Positions 6,511 through 11,912 of a stretch of 11,912 nucleotides of DNA are shown piece after piece; positions within the stretch are counted from its first letter, which is position 1; the number at the start of each line of letters is the position of its first letter. The DNA is from Polaromonas sp. (lineage in GTDB: Bacteria; Pseudomonadota; Gammaproteobacteria; Burkholderiales; Burkholderiaceae_C), in the NCBI GenBank assembly GCA_023259235.1, contig JAHFQQ010000064.1:1-11912 (forward strand). Reading direction: 5' to 3'. The notes beneath the pieces were generated by a model. It did no database searches. It was not told the DNA's origin and worked only from the letters and a program-made list of their open reading frames with translations. The translations under genes were made by a program, and so were the position numbers.

Positions 6511-6966
6511 ATGAAAACCTTTAAATCCCTGTCCGAGCTGGCGGCCAGCATCGGCCAGGAAGTGGCTGTGAGTGACTGGATCACCATCACGCAGCAGCAG
6601 GTCAACCAGTTTGCCGAAGCGACGGGCGACCACCAGTGGATTCATGTGGACGTCGAAAAAGCCAGAGCGGGCCCGTTTGGCGGCCCGATTGCGCACGGTT
6701 TTCTGACGCTGTCTCTATTGCCGAGGTTTTTTGAATCCTCGTTGGAGGTTGCCGGCTTGGCCATGGGCGTGAACTACGGACTGAACAGGGTGCGTTTCAC
6801 TGCCCCCGTGCCGGTCGGCAGCCGCCTGCGCGCCCGCATGAAACTGTTGACAGTCGAGCCGATCGACAACGACGGCGTTCAGATGGGCTGGGAAGTGACG
6901 GTGGAGCGCGAGGGGTCGGCCAAGCCGGTGTGCGTGGCCGAATCGCTGGTGCGGCGCTACCCCTGA
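6511..6966 (+). CDS. MaoC family (R)-specific enoyl-CoA hydratase
   Basis: A 151-residue single hot-dog-fold protein. The hydratase-2 motif is clear at residues 34-63: FAEATGDHQWIHVDVEKA followed by GPFGGPIAHGFLTLSLLP, with the catalytic pair Asp40 and His45 in the D-x4-H arrangement of PhaJ-type enzymes. They hydrate trans-2-enoyl-CoA to (R)-3-hydroxyacyl-CoA, feeding polyhydroxyalkanoate synthesis or side routes of fatty acid oxidation. Length is typical of stand-alone members. No strong Shine-Dalgarno precedes the ATG. Its last 10 bases overlap the 3' end of the converging trmL gene. It may be co-transcribed with the ParA-like gene, but no functional link is evident. An exact substrate cannot be given. 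Confidence 0.9.
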   Translation: MKTFKSLSELAASIGQEVAVSDWITITQQQVNQFAEATGDHQWIHVDVEKARAGPFGGPIAHGFLTLSLLPRFFESSLEVAGLAMGVNYGLNRVRFTAPVPVGSRLRARMKLLTVEPIDNDGVQMGWEVTVEREGSAKPVCVAESLVRRYP

Positions 6967-7460
6967 GCCTTCGCCCGGGGAGCCGGCTGGCTGACTGCCC
7001 CGTCAAAGCGGTTTTGCCGCCAGGCCTCGAACACCGCGACGGCCACCGCATTGGACAGATTCAGACTGCGCTGGCCGGGCTGCATGGGCAGCCTGAGGCG
7101 CTGGGCGAACGGAAAGGATTCACGCACGAAATGCGCCAGTCCGCTGGTTTCAGAGCCAAACACCAGCCAGTCACCGGGCCGGAAGTGCGCGTCATACAGG
7201 CTGCGGCTGCCATGCGTGGTCATGGCAAAGAGCCGCTCGGGCGGCGGTTGCTGGCTGTCCAGCAATGCTTGCCAATTGGCGTGGCGCAGCACCTGAGCGT
7301 ACTCATGGTAGTCGAGTCCGGCGCGCCGCAGGTGTTTGTCGTCCATCGAAAAGCCGAGCGGCTCCACCAGATGCAGACGGCATCCGGTGTTGGCCGCAAG
7401 CCGGATCACATTGCCGGTGTTGGGTGGAATTTCGGGTTCGACAAGGACAATATTGAACAT
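6957..7460 (-). CDS. trmL: tRNA (cytidine/uridine-34-2'-O)-methyltransferase
   Basis: A 167-residue SPOUT methyltransferase that 2'-O-methylates the wobble base of tRNA-Leu isoacceptors using S-adenosylmethionine. It starts FNIVLVEPEIPPNTGNVIRL, nearly identical in pattern to E. coli TrmL, and continues with DDKHLRRAGLDYHEY. The two knot motifs that hold SAM are GSETSGL (102-108) and LNLSNAVAVAVFEAW (133-147). Length matches the family. The start is the ATG at 7460. The frame runs open upstream through the 84-bp repeats to 7739, but those 93 codons are three copies of a 28-residue low-complexity unit and are not part of the enzyme. No strong Shine-Dalgarno is seen. The gene converges on and overlaps the MaoC gene by 10 bases, and lies downstream of comF across the repeat array. 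Confidence 0.93.
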   Translation of the reverse strand: MFNIVLVEPEIPPNTGNVIRLAANTGCRLHLVEPLGFSMDDKHLRRAGLDYHEYAQVLRHANWQALLDSQQPPPERLFAMTTHGSRSLYDAHFRPGDWLVFGSETSGLAHFVRESFPFAQRLRLPMQPGQRSLNLSNAVAVAVFEAWRQNRFDGAVSQPAPRAKAQG

Positions 7461-7489
7461 CGCCGGATTGTCGCCCGTGAACCAACCTG

Positions 7490-7737
7490 GGCCGCAGCGC
7501 CGGGCCGCCCCGAGCAAGGCCAGCCCCCGTGGGGGGCAGCGCCGTACGCGCAGCGACAAGCGTGGGGGCCAAAGGCCGCAGCGCCGGGCCGCCCCGAGCA
7601 AGGCCAGCCCCCGTGGGGGGCAGCGCCGTACGCGCAGCGACAAGCGTGGGGGCCAAAGGCCGCAGCGCCGGGCCGCCCCGAGCAAGGCCAGCCCCCTCGG
7701 GGGGCAGCGCAGTACGCATAGCGACAAGCGTGGGGGC
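7490..7737. repeat. 84-bp GC-rich tandem repeat, three copies
   Basis: Copies lie at 7490-7573, 7574-7657 and 7658-7737; the last lacks its final four bases. The first two look identical by eye. The third, next to the comF stop, differs by five substitutions (two in the GT between the C-run and G-run, three near GTACGC). Each unit contains a GCCCCC-GTG-GGGGGC hairpin plus GGGCCGCCCC and CGTGGGGGC segments able to pair. On the minus strand it follows the comF stop by one base and ends about 30 bases before trmL. From memory, single units of similar sequence occur behind many genes in Comamonadaceae. Because 84 is a multiple of three, frames stay open through it on both strands; those frames are artefacts. 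Confidence 0.92.
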
Positions 7738-7738
7738 A

Positions 7739-8557
7739 CTATTCCGTACGCGCCAGCACCAGGCCGGTGATGTGTGCGGCACCAGCCTCGCGCAGGGTCT
7801 GCGCCGCCGTAAACATCGAAGCGCCGCTGGTCATCACGTCATCCACCAGCACCACGCGGCGGGCCTTGATTTCGGCAACGCGCAGCGGGTCGATCTGAAA
7901 GGCGCCCTTGACATTGGCCAGCCTGGCCTCACGCTTGAGCTGGCTCTGGGCAGGGGTATTTTTCACGCGCAGCAGCAGCCTGGCATCGGCCTTGGCCCGG
8001 CTTTGACTTTGCCGGGCCAGTGCGCTGGCCAGTTCCCAGGCCTGGTTGAAACCGCGTGTTCGCAGGCGTTCGACCGACAGTGGCAGCGCAAGCACCCGGT
8101 CATTGGGCTGCAGATCGGCAAATACCTGCAGCACGCCGGGAGCCTTGAGCAACAAGGCAGCAAAAAAATTGGCCCAGCCATGCTGTTCGCCAAATTTGTA
8201 GCGGCCGATCAGATCAGACCAGGGGTAGGCGTAGGGCACTGCAGCCAGCATCCGGTCGAGCGGTGGCGGCTGGCGCATGCAGGCGGAGCAAAGGCCGGGG
8301 CCCACTTGGGATTTCATGGACAGATCGGCAGGCAGGGCCAGGGCGCATCGTTCGCAACGCCGCTGCGCCGGGGTAAAGCGCATCTCGCACGGCAGACATA
8401 CCTGGCGCGCAGGCCAGCATCGGCAGACGGCGCACTGGCTGGCAAAGCCAGATAGCCGGTGCAGGATTAAGCCAGGGGAAAGCAGGCGTGTGAACACCGT
8501 GTCAATATACTCGCGTAGTTTCTGTCGCCGATCGGTTTGGCAGATCGATCCGTCCAT
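7739..8557 (-). CDS. comF: ComF family phosphoribosyltransferase-like protein
   Basis: A 272-residue ComF/GntX-type protein. An N-terminal zinc-ribbon region holds four cysteine pairs (residues 42/45, 54/57, 68/71, 90/93), then a type I phosphoribosyltransferase fold with KFGEQHGWA, RGFNQAWELA at 168-177 and the PRPP loop RVVLVDDVMTSGAS at 234-247. In transformable bacteria ComF is needed for inward movement of DNA single strands; in others (GntX) the role is unclear. The start is uncertain. The ATG at 8557 has GAAGG 7 bases upstream but leaves only 12 bases to the start of the divergent methyltransferase. A GTG at 8497 would give a more usual N-terminus (FTRLLSPG) about 20 residues before the first cysteine. 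It is immediately followed by the 84-bp repeats and then trmL. Confidence 0.88.
   Translation of the reverse strand: MDGSICQTDRRQKLREYIDTVFTRLLSPGLILHRLSGFASQCAVCRCWPARQVCLPCEMRFTPAQRRCERCALALPADLSMKSQVGPGLCSACMRQPPPLDRMLAAVPYAYPWSDLIGRYKFGEQHGWANFFAALLLKAPGVLQVFADLQPNDRVLALPLSVERLRTRGFNQAWELASALARQSQSRAKADARLLLRVKNTPAQSQLKREARLANVKGAFQIDPLRVAEIKARRVVLVDDVMTSGASMFTAAQTLREAGAAHITGLVLARTE
8506..8511 (+). promoter_or_regulatory. Possible -10 box for the BioC-like gene
   Basis: TATACT matches the -10 consensus at five of six positions and would start a transcript near 8518, about 50 bases before the ATG at 8570. No good -35 is seen. It lies inside the comF frame if comF starts at 8557, but just ahead of it if comF starts at the GTG at 8497. 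Confidence 0.3.
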
Positions 8558-8569
8558 TTGGCAGCCTTC

Positions 8570-9469
8570 ATGACCATCAACCAGCGCCCACCCACGCTAG
8601 ACCCAGTTGCCGTCGATCACTGGCAGCGCATAGCACCGCTGGTCTCCCCGTGGCTCCATGAAGAAGTAGCCAGCCGCATGCTTGACAGGCTGCAATGGAT
8701 CAAGCTGCAACCGCGGGCCTGGGCACACTGGGGGGCCGTGCGCGGTGGCATGCAGACCCATGCGAAACTCGCCAGCCTATACCAGAATTCAGAATGTTTT
8801 GTCGTTGAGACCCATGTGGATCGGGCGAAGGCAGCTATTGAAAGCATAGTAAAGCCATGGTGGAACCCGAAGCAATGGCGGGCCGCTCCGACGCATTTTG
8901 AGCTACCGCCCCCGGCCAGCGTGGACATGCTCTGGGCCAATATGGCCCTGCACGAGTCGGCCGACCCGCAAGCCCTGCTGGCCGAGTGGCACCGAGCACT
9001 CAAGGTTGACGGGTTTGTGATGTTTTCATGCCTGGGCCCCGACACTGCCCGGGAGCTGCGCGAGGTCTACGCGCAGCTCGGCTGGCCGCCAGCAGGGCAT
9101 GAGCTGACTGATATGCACGACTGGGGCGACATGCTGATGCAAACCGGCTTTGCCGACCCGGTGATGGACATGGAGCGCATCACGCTGACCTATGCAACGC
9201 CGACGCGGCTGCTGCGGGAACTCGCCGAACTGGGCCGCAATTTTCACCCGGCGCGCTTCCAGGCCCTGCGCGGCCGCGGCTGGAAGGCGCAACTGGAGCA
9301 GGCGCTGGCCAGATACCTGAGGAACAAGGGCGGGCAGTTGTCGCTCACGTTTGAAATAGTTTACGGCCATGCGCTGAAGGCACCACCCAAAATCAGGGTC
9401 GGTGCGCTGAGTTCGGTGTCGTTTGCCGACATGCGCAGCATATTGGAGGGGCCACCGCCAAAAGCCTGA
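8570..9469 (+). CDS. BioC-like class I methyltransferase with degenerate SAM site
   Basis: A 299-residue protein related to BioC, the malonyl-ACP O-methyltransferase that opens biotin synthesis. The C-terminal two thirds fit well: DMLWANMALHES (motif II/III region), LKVDGFVMFSCLGPDTARELR near 144-164, then LTDMHDWGDMLMQTGFADPVMDME at 179-202. Where BioC has its first strand and glycine-rich SAM loop (DLGCGTG), this protein reads WAHWGAVRGGMQTHAKLASLY at about 51-71, without the acidic-x-G-x-G pattern. The next strand ends in VVE, so the fold is probably kept while classical SAM contacts are altered. It may be inactive, use another ligand mode, or have a new role. The ATG at 8570 fits the TLDPVA..W N-terminus; a TTG at 8537 overlaps comF. 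An imperfect palindrome lies inside the gene at 8834. Confidence 0.8.
   Translation: MTINQRPPTLDPVAVDHWQRIAPLVSPWLHEEVASRMLDRLQWIKLQPRAWAHWGAVRGGMQTHAKLASLYQNSECFVVETHVDRAKAAIESIVKPWWNPKQWRAAPTHFELPPPASVDMLWANMALHESADPQALLAEWHRALKVDGFVMFSCLGPDTARELREVYAQLGWPPAGHELTDMHDWGDMLMQTGFADPVMDMERITLTYATPTRLLRELAELGRNFHPARFQALRGRGWKAQLEQALARYLRNKGGQLSLTFEIVYGHALKAPPKIRVGALSSVSFADMRSILEGPPPKA
8834..8850. repeat. Imperfect GCTAT...ATAGT palindrome inside the BioC-like gene
   Basis: GCTATTGAAAGCATAGT has arms GCTAT and ATAGT (one mismatch to a perfect palindrome) around seven bases. It encodes A-I-E-S-I-V with ATA and GTA codons, less favoured in this GC-rich gene. It is similar in layout to the elements at 2098, 3028 and 3859, but this copy could be chance. 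Confidence 0.35.
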
Positions 9470-9570
9470 AGGCACTGCAGCGCGGTGATGCAATGGCCCG
9501 GCTCGATGGAGGGGTTGCGTGTTTCCCCGGGGGGGGCGGCGCCAAATACGAAGCTATGATCTGACGCATG

Positions 9571-9595
9571 CCTGAATGCATTTTCAGGGTTTTAT
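9571..9595 (+). terminator. Weak possible terminator after the BioC-like gene
   Basis: CCTGAA at 9571-9576 pairs with TTCAGG at 9583-9588 across a 6-base loop and is followed by GTTTTAT. The stem is short and not GC-rich, so this is a low-confidence call. Confidence 0.3.
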
Positions 9596-9640
9596 GGTCA
9601 TCGAATGGTGTTGACCGCAAATTTTCTGGAGGATTGCCAC

Positions 9641-10141
9641 GTGTCGCAGCCCGCACCAGCATTTCGTTTTGCCAGCTTGCCCATGCAGGACAGCCATGGT
9701 TATGGCGCCGTGCAGTGGCTTCTCAGGCGCCATTGCTCGCTCAGACCAGCCCAATTGGGTTGGTTGTATCTGTCGCTGTGCATCGTTTCCCTGTCCATAG
9801 CAGCTTTCTTCTGGTTTCAGGGCGCCACCCTGGTGATGCACTTTGCCGGGGCTGAGCTGTTGACGGTGGGAGTGGCTTTTCTGGTGTATGCCCGGCATGC
9901 GGGAGACAGTGAAAAAATTGTCCTGCAAGGCGGGCAACTGGTGGTGGAACTGGAGACTGCGGGGCATACCCGGCGAGCAGAATTCAACCGGGAGTGGGTC
10001 AGGGTTGAGCCCAAGGACGACGATGGCTCGCTGATTGAGGTGTCGGGCCAGGGGGTGTCGGTGCGGGTCGGCCGGCATGTGCGGCCAGAACTGCGACCGG
10101 TGCTGGCTCGCGAGATTCGCTTGGCGTTGCGCGCGTACTAG
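9641..10141 (+). CDS. DUF2244 integral membrane protein
   Basis: A 166-residue protein with a short cytoplasmic N-terminus containing WLLRRHCSLRPAQLGWLY, two membrane helices (about residues 39-59 and 62-83), then YARHAGDSEKIVLQGGQLVVE and a C-terminal beta-rich domain with WVRVEPKD. These are the landmarks of DUF2244 (PF10003), a family of unknown function found in alpha- and betaproteobacteria, often beside cytochrome c oxidase genes. The start is the GTG at 9641, because GGAGG at 9628-9632 lies 8 bases upstream. An ATG at 9605 is in frame but has no ribosome site. It lies 105 bases ahead of coxB on the same strand, which suggests a role in oxidase assembly or membrane insertion, though no experiment is known to me. 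Confidence 0.88.
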   Translation: MSQPAPAFRFASLPMQDSHGYGAVQWLLRRHCSLRPAQLGWLYLSLCIVSLSIAAFFWFQGATLVMHFAGAELLTVGVAFLVYARHAGDSEKIVLQGGQLVVELETAGHTRRAEFNREWVRVEPKDDDGSLIEVSGQGVSVRVGRHVRPELRPVLAREIRLALRAY

Positions 10142-10174
10142 CATTCGAAAATCAGCCACATTTTTAGTAGCGAG

Positions 10175-10201
10175 AGTTTGATCTGTCGCAAACTTTATAA
10201 T
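10175..10201 (+). promoter_or_regulatory. coxB promoter -10 box with overlapping inverted repeat (Fnr/Anr-like)
   Basis: TATAAT at 10196-10201 is a perfect -10 box, about 46 bases ahead of the chosen coxB ATG. No consensus -35 lies at 16-18 bases. Instead AGTTTG (10175-10180) and CAAACT (10189-10194) form a perfect 6-bp inverted repeat with an 8-base spacer. Read as an Fnr-type box (TTGAT-N4-ATCAA), positions 10178-10191 match 8 of 10 defined bases. Its centre would be near -23, a position expected for repression rather than activation. Confidence 0.5.
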
Positions 10202-10246
10202 CATTAGGTAATTCAGCCGGCAATTGAAGCAGAAAAAGTGATCACG

Positions 10247-11449
10247 ATGAATGCAAGCAACACCTTGAGCAATATGAAACGGTTTGGCGCGCGGCACGCT
10301 GGCGCACTTCTGGCCTTTGCTGCCAGTTGGGTCGGCACCGCCGCGTATGCCGTGAATGATTTGCCCGGTGGCCCGTCTGTGCTGGAGCTCAATCTGAGGC
10401 CGGCAGCCACCAAAATCGCCGAGGAGGTGATCCAGTTGCACTGGATGCTGCTGATCATCTCGACCGTCATCTTTGTGATGGTTTTTGGCGTGATGTTCTA
10501 TTCGATCTGGAAGCACCGCAAATCGGTCGGCCACAAGGCCGCCAATTTTCATGAGTCCACCGCCGTTGAAATTGCCTGGACAGTCGTTCCTTTCGTGATC
10601 GTGATCGCGATGGCGCTGCCGGCCACCAAGGTCATCGTGGCCCAGAAGGACACCACCAACGCCGACCTGACCATCAAGGCCACCGGCATGCAGTGGAAAT
10701 GGGGATATGACTATCTCAGGGGCGAAGGCGAGGGCATCGGCTTTATTTCCGCGCTCGACCCTGTGCAGCGCGCCATGTCGAACAATGGCGGCCCCAAGGC
10801 GGGCGAAGTGGTGGACGACTACCTGCTCAAGGTGGATCACCCACTGGTGGTGCCGGTCCACAAGAAGGTGCGCATCATCACCACGGCCATCGACGTGATC
10901 CACTCGTTCTCGGTTCCGGCCTTCGCCATCAAGCAGGATGCGATTCCGGGCTTCGTGCGCGACACCTGGTTTCGTGCCGAGAAAGTGGGCGATTTCTATG
11001 GCCAGTGTTCCGAACTGTGCGGCAAGGAACACGCCTACATGCCGATCCACGTGAAGGTGCTCTCCGCCGAAGACTACACCAAATGGGTTGGTGACGAGAC
11101 CAGGAAGCAGGCCGCCAAGGCGGATGATCCAGCCAGGGTCTGGACGCTCGACGACCTTGTCCAGCGCGGCGAGAAGGTCTATGCGGCCAACTGCGCTGCC
11201 TGTCATCAGGCCAATGGCAAGGGCTCTGGCCCGATCAAGCCGCTTGATGGCTCGGCCATTGTGCTGAATGCGGATCACAACAAGCAAATTCTCACAGTTC
11301 TTTCTGGCGTTGCCGGAACCGCAATGCCTTCGTGGAAGGCACTGAGCGACACCGACATTGCGGCCGTGATCAGCTACACCAAGAACCACTGGTCCAACAA
11401 GACCGGGCAACTGGTTCAGCCCGCCGAGATTCTGGCGGCCCGCAAGTAG
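10247..11449 (+). CDS. coxB: Cytochrome c oxidase subunit II with fused cytochrome c domain
   Basis: A 400-residue subunit II of an aa3-type oxidase; it takes electrons at a binuclear CuA centre and passes them to heme a. Order: signal peptide (1-35, ending TAAYA), two membrane helices (about 67-88 and 107-127), then the periplasmic cupredoxin domain with TGMQWKWGYDY. CuA ligands are all present: His219 in DVIHSFSVP, and Cys254, Glu256, Cys258, His262 and Met265 in QCSELCGKEHAYMPIHV. Residues 298-382 are a class I cytochrome c with CAACH at 316-320 and axial Met360 in GTAMPSW, so this is the caa3-style fused form. The start is probably the ATG at 10247; a GTG at 10238 and an ATG at 10274 are also possible, and no strong Shine-Dalgarno decides. 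ctaD follows after 49 bases, which indicates an operon. Confidence 0.95.
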   Translation: MNASNTLSNMKRFGARHAGALLAFAASWVGTAAYAVNDLPGGPSVLELNLRPAATKIAEEVIQLHWMLLIISTVIFVMVFGVMFYSIWKHRKSVGHKAANFHESTAVEIAWTVVPFVIVIAMALPATKVIVAQKDTTNADLTIKATGMQWKWGYDYLRGEGEGIGFISALDPVQRAMSNNGGPKAGEVVDDYLLKVDHPLVVPVHKKVRIITTAIDVIHSFSVPAFAIKQDAIPGFVRDTWFRAEKVGDFYGQCSELCGKEHAYMPIHVKVLSAEDYTKWVGDETRKQAAKADDPARVWTLDDLVQRGEKVYAANCAACHQANGKGSGPIKPLDGSAIVLNADHNKQILTVLSGVAGTAMPSWKALSDTDIAAVISYTKNHWSNKTGQLVQPAEILAARK

Positions 11450-11486
11450 CCGACCGGTTCGGACCAAACGTTTTTAGAGAATTGAA

Positions 11487-11491
11487 AAGGA
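11487..11491 (+). promoter_or_regulatory. Ribosome binding site of ctaD
   Basis: AAGGA lies 7 bases ahead of the ATG at 11499 and confirms that start. Confidence 0.75.
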
Positions 11492-11498
11492 AATCTCG

Positions 11499-11912
11499 AT
11501 GAGTGCCGTTCTTGACCATCCTGCTCACGCCCACGACGGCCACCCCGCCCATCACACTCCCACGGGGTGGCGACGCTGGGTCTACGCGACCAACCACAAG
11601 GACATCGGCACGATGTACCTGCTTTTTTCCTTTGCCATGTTCATCACGGGCGGGATCCTGGCGCTGATCATTCGCTCCGAACTGTTTCAGCCGGGCCTGC
11701 AGCTGGTCAATCCCGAACTGTTCAATCAGCTCACCACCATGCACGGCGTCATCATGGTGTTTGGCGCCATCATGCCGGGCTTCGTGGGCTTTGCAAACTG
11801 GATGATTCCCCTGCAGATCGGCGCGACTGACATGGCTTTTGCCCGCATGAACAACCTCAGTTTCTGGCTGCTGATTCCAGCCGCGCTGCTGCTGGTCAGT
11901 TCGTTCTTTTTG
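11499..11912 (+). CDS. ctaD: Cytochrome c oxidase subunit I, N-terminal part (3' cut by window)
   Basis: The first 138 codons of subunit I run open to the window edge. After a His-rich leader (residues 7-20) come WVYATNHKDIGTMYLLFSF, the first helix, and LTTMHGVIMVFGAIMPGFVGFANWMIPLQIGATDMAFARMNNLSFW split over residues 79-123. These are among the most conserved stretches of heme-copper oxidases. His82 in TTMHG is the low-spin heme a ligand. The binuclear-centre ligands (heme a3, CuB) lie beyond the window. The protein holds the oxygen-reducing site and proton channels and works with the CoxB just upstream. The leader's cluster of histidines is seen in other betaproteobacterial CtaD proteins and may reflect copper handling; that last point is a guess. 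Confidence 0.95.
   Translation, partial: MSAVLDHPAHAHDGHPAHHTPTGWRRWVYATNHKDIGTMYLLFSFAMFITGGILALIIRSELFQPGLQLVNPELFNQLTTMHGVIMVFGAIMPGFVGFANWMIPLQIGATDMAFARMNNLSFWLLIPAALLLVSSFFL

Noticed and set aside
7490..7737. CRISPR array
   Set aside because: The copies are directly adjacent with no unique spacers, the unit is 84 bp, and no cas genes are present.
7461..7739. N-terminal extension of TrmL made of 28-residue repeats
   Set aside because: It is the translation of the 84-bp DNA repeats. TrmL homologues begin at the ATG at 7460, and the extension has no counterpart in the family.
7529..8455. A 308-codon plus-strand frame through the repeats and opposite comF
   Set aside because: It stays open only because the repeat length is a multiple of three and comF is GC-rich; there are no protein motifs.
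9584..11467. A 627-codon open frame on the minus strand covering DUF2244 and coxB
   Set aside because: It is antisense to two clearly conserved genes, is very rich in His/Gly/Arg as expected from reading GC-rich codons backwards, and shows no recognisable motif.

Overview
The window is a compact, GC-rich stretch of a betaproteobacterial chromosome, most likely from the Comamonadaceae (Polaromonas/Rhodoferax/Acidovorax-like). The evidence is protein style (DUF1841, DUF2244 next to coxB, cytochrome-fused CoxB, comF next to a BioC-like protein) and two kinds of short repeat that, from memory, are common in that family. The genus is an inference that could not be tested here. Fourteen protein-coding genes were identified, two of them cut by the window edges. 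No RNA genes, insertion sequences, CRISPR arrays or prophage genes were seen. No gene-free stretch exceeds about 300 bases.

Layout. 1-101: the 3' end of a probable c-type cytochrome, followed by a strong, symmetrical terminator (121-147). 198-1250: two minus-strand genes, a GNAT acetyltransferase and then a DUF1841 protein. 1417-3846: plus-strand genes for a small two-helix membrane protein, a 3-oxoadipyl-CoA/acetyl-CoA thiolase and a TauE/SafE permease, with palindromic repeats between and inside them. 3925-5760: a minus-strand KefC/KefB-type K+/H+ antiporter with a TrkA-N domain. 5832-6966: plus-strand orphan ParA-type ATPase and a MaoC-type hydratase. 6957-8557: minus-strand comF and trmL, separated by three tandem copies of an 84-bp GC-rich repeat. 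8570-9469: a BioC-like methyltransferase whose SAM-binding loop is degenerate. 9641-11912: DUF2244 membrane protein, cytochrome c oxidase subunit II (with a fused cytochrome c domain) and the start of subunit I, i.e. the front of an aa3-type oxidase operon.

The only clear functional cluster is the respiratory one at the right end. CoxB supplies the CuA centre and a covalent heme c, CtaD supplies heme a/a3-CuB, and the DUF2244 protein sits directly upstream. The perfect TATAAT box ahead of coxB lacks a recognisable -35 and is overlapped by a 6-bp inverted repeat that resembles an Fnr/Anr half-site pair. That would fit oxygen-dependent control, but the match is only partial. The other genes are housekeeping or single metabolic functions with no obvious shared pathway.

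I did not find a convincing undescribed multi-gene system. The most unusual signals are the 84-bp tandem array between comF and trmL, the GCTAT/ATAGC-type palindromes that occur both between and inside genes, and the BioC-like protein without a canonical motif I.
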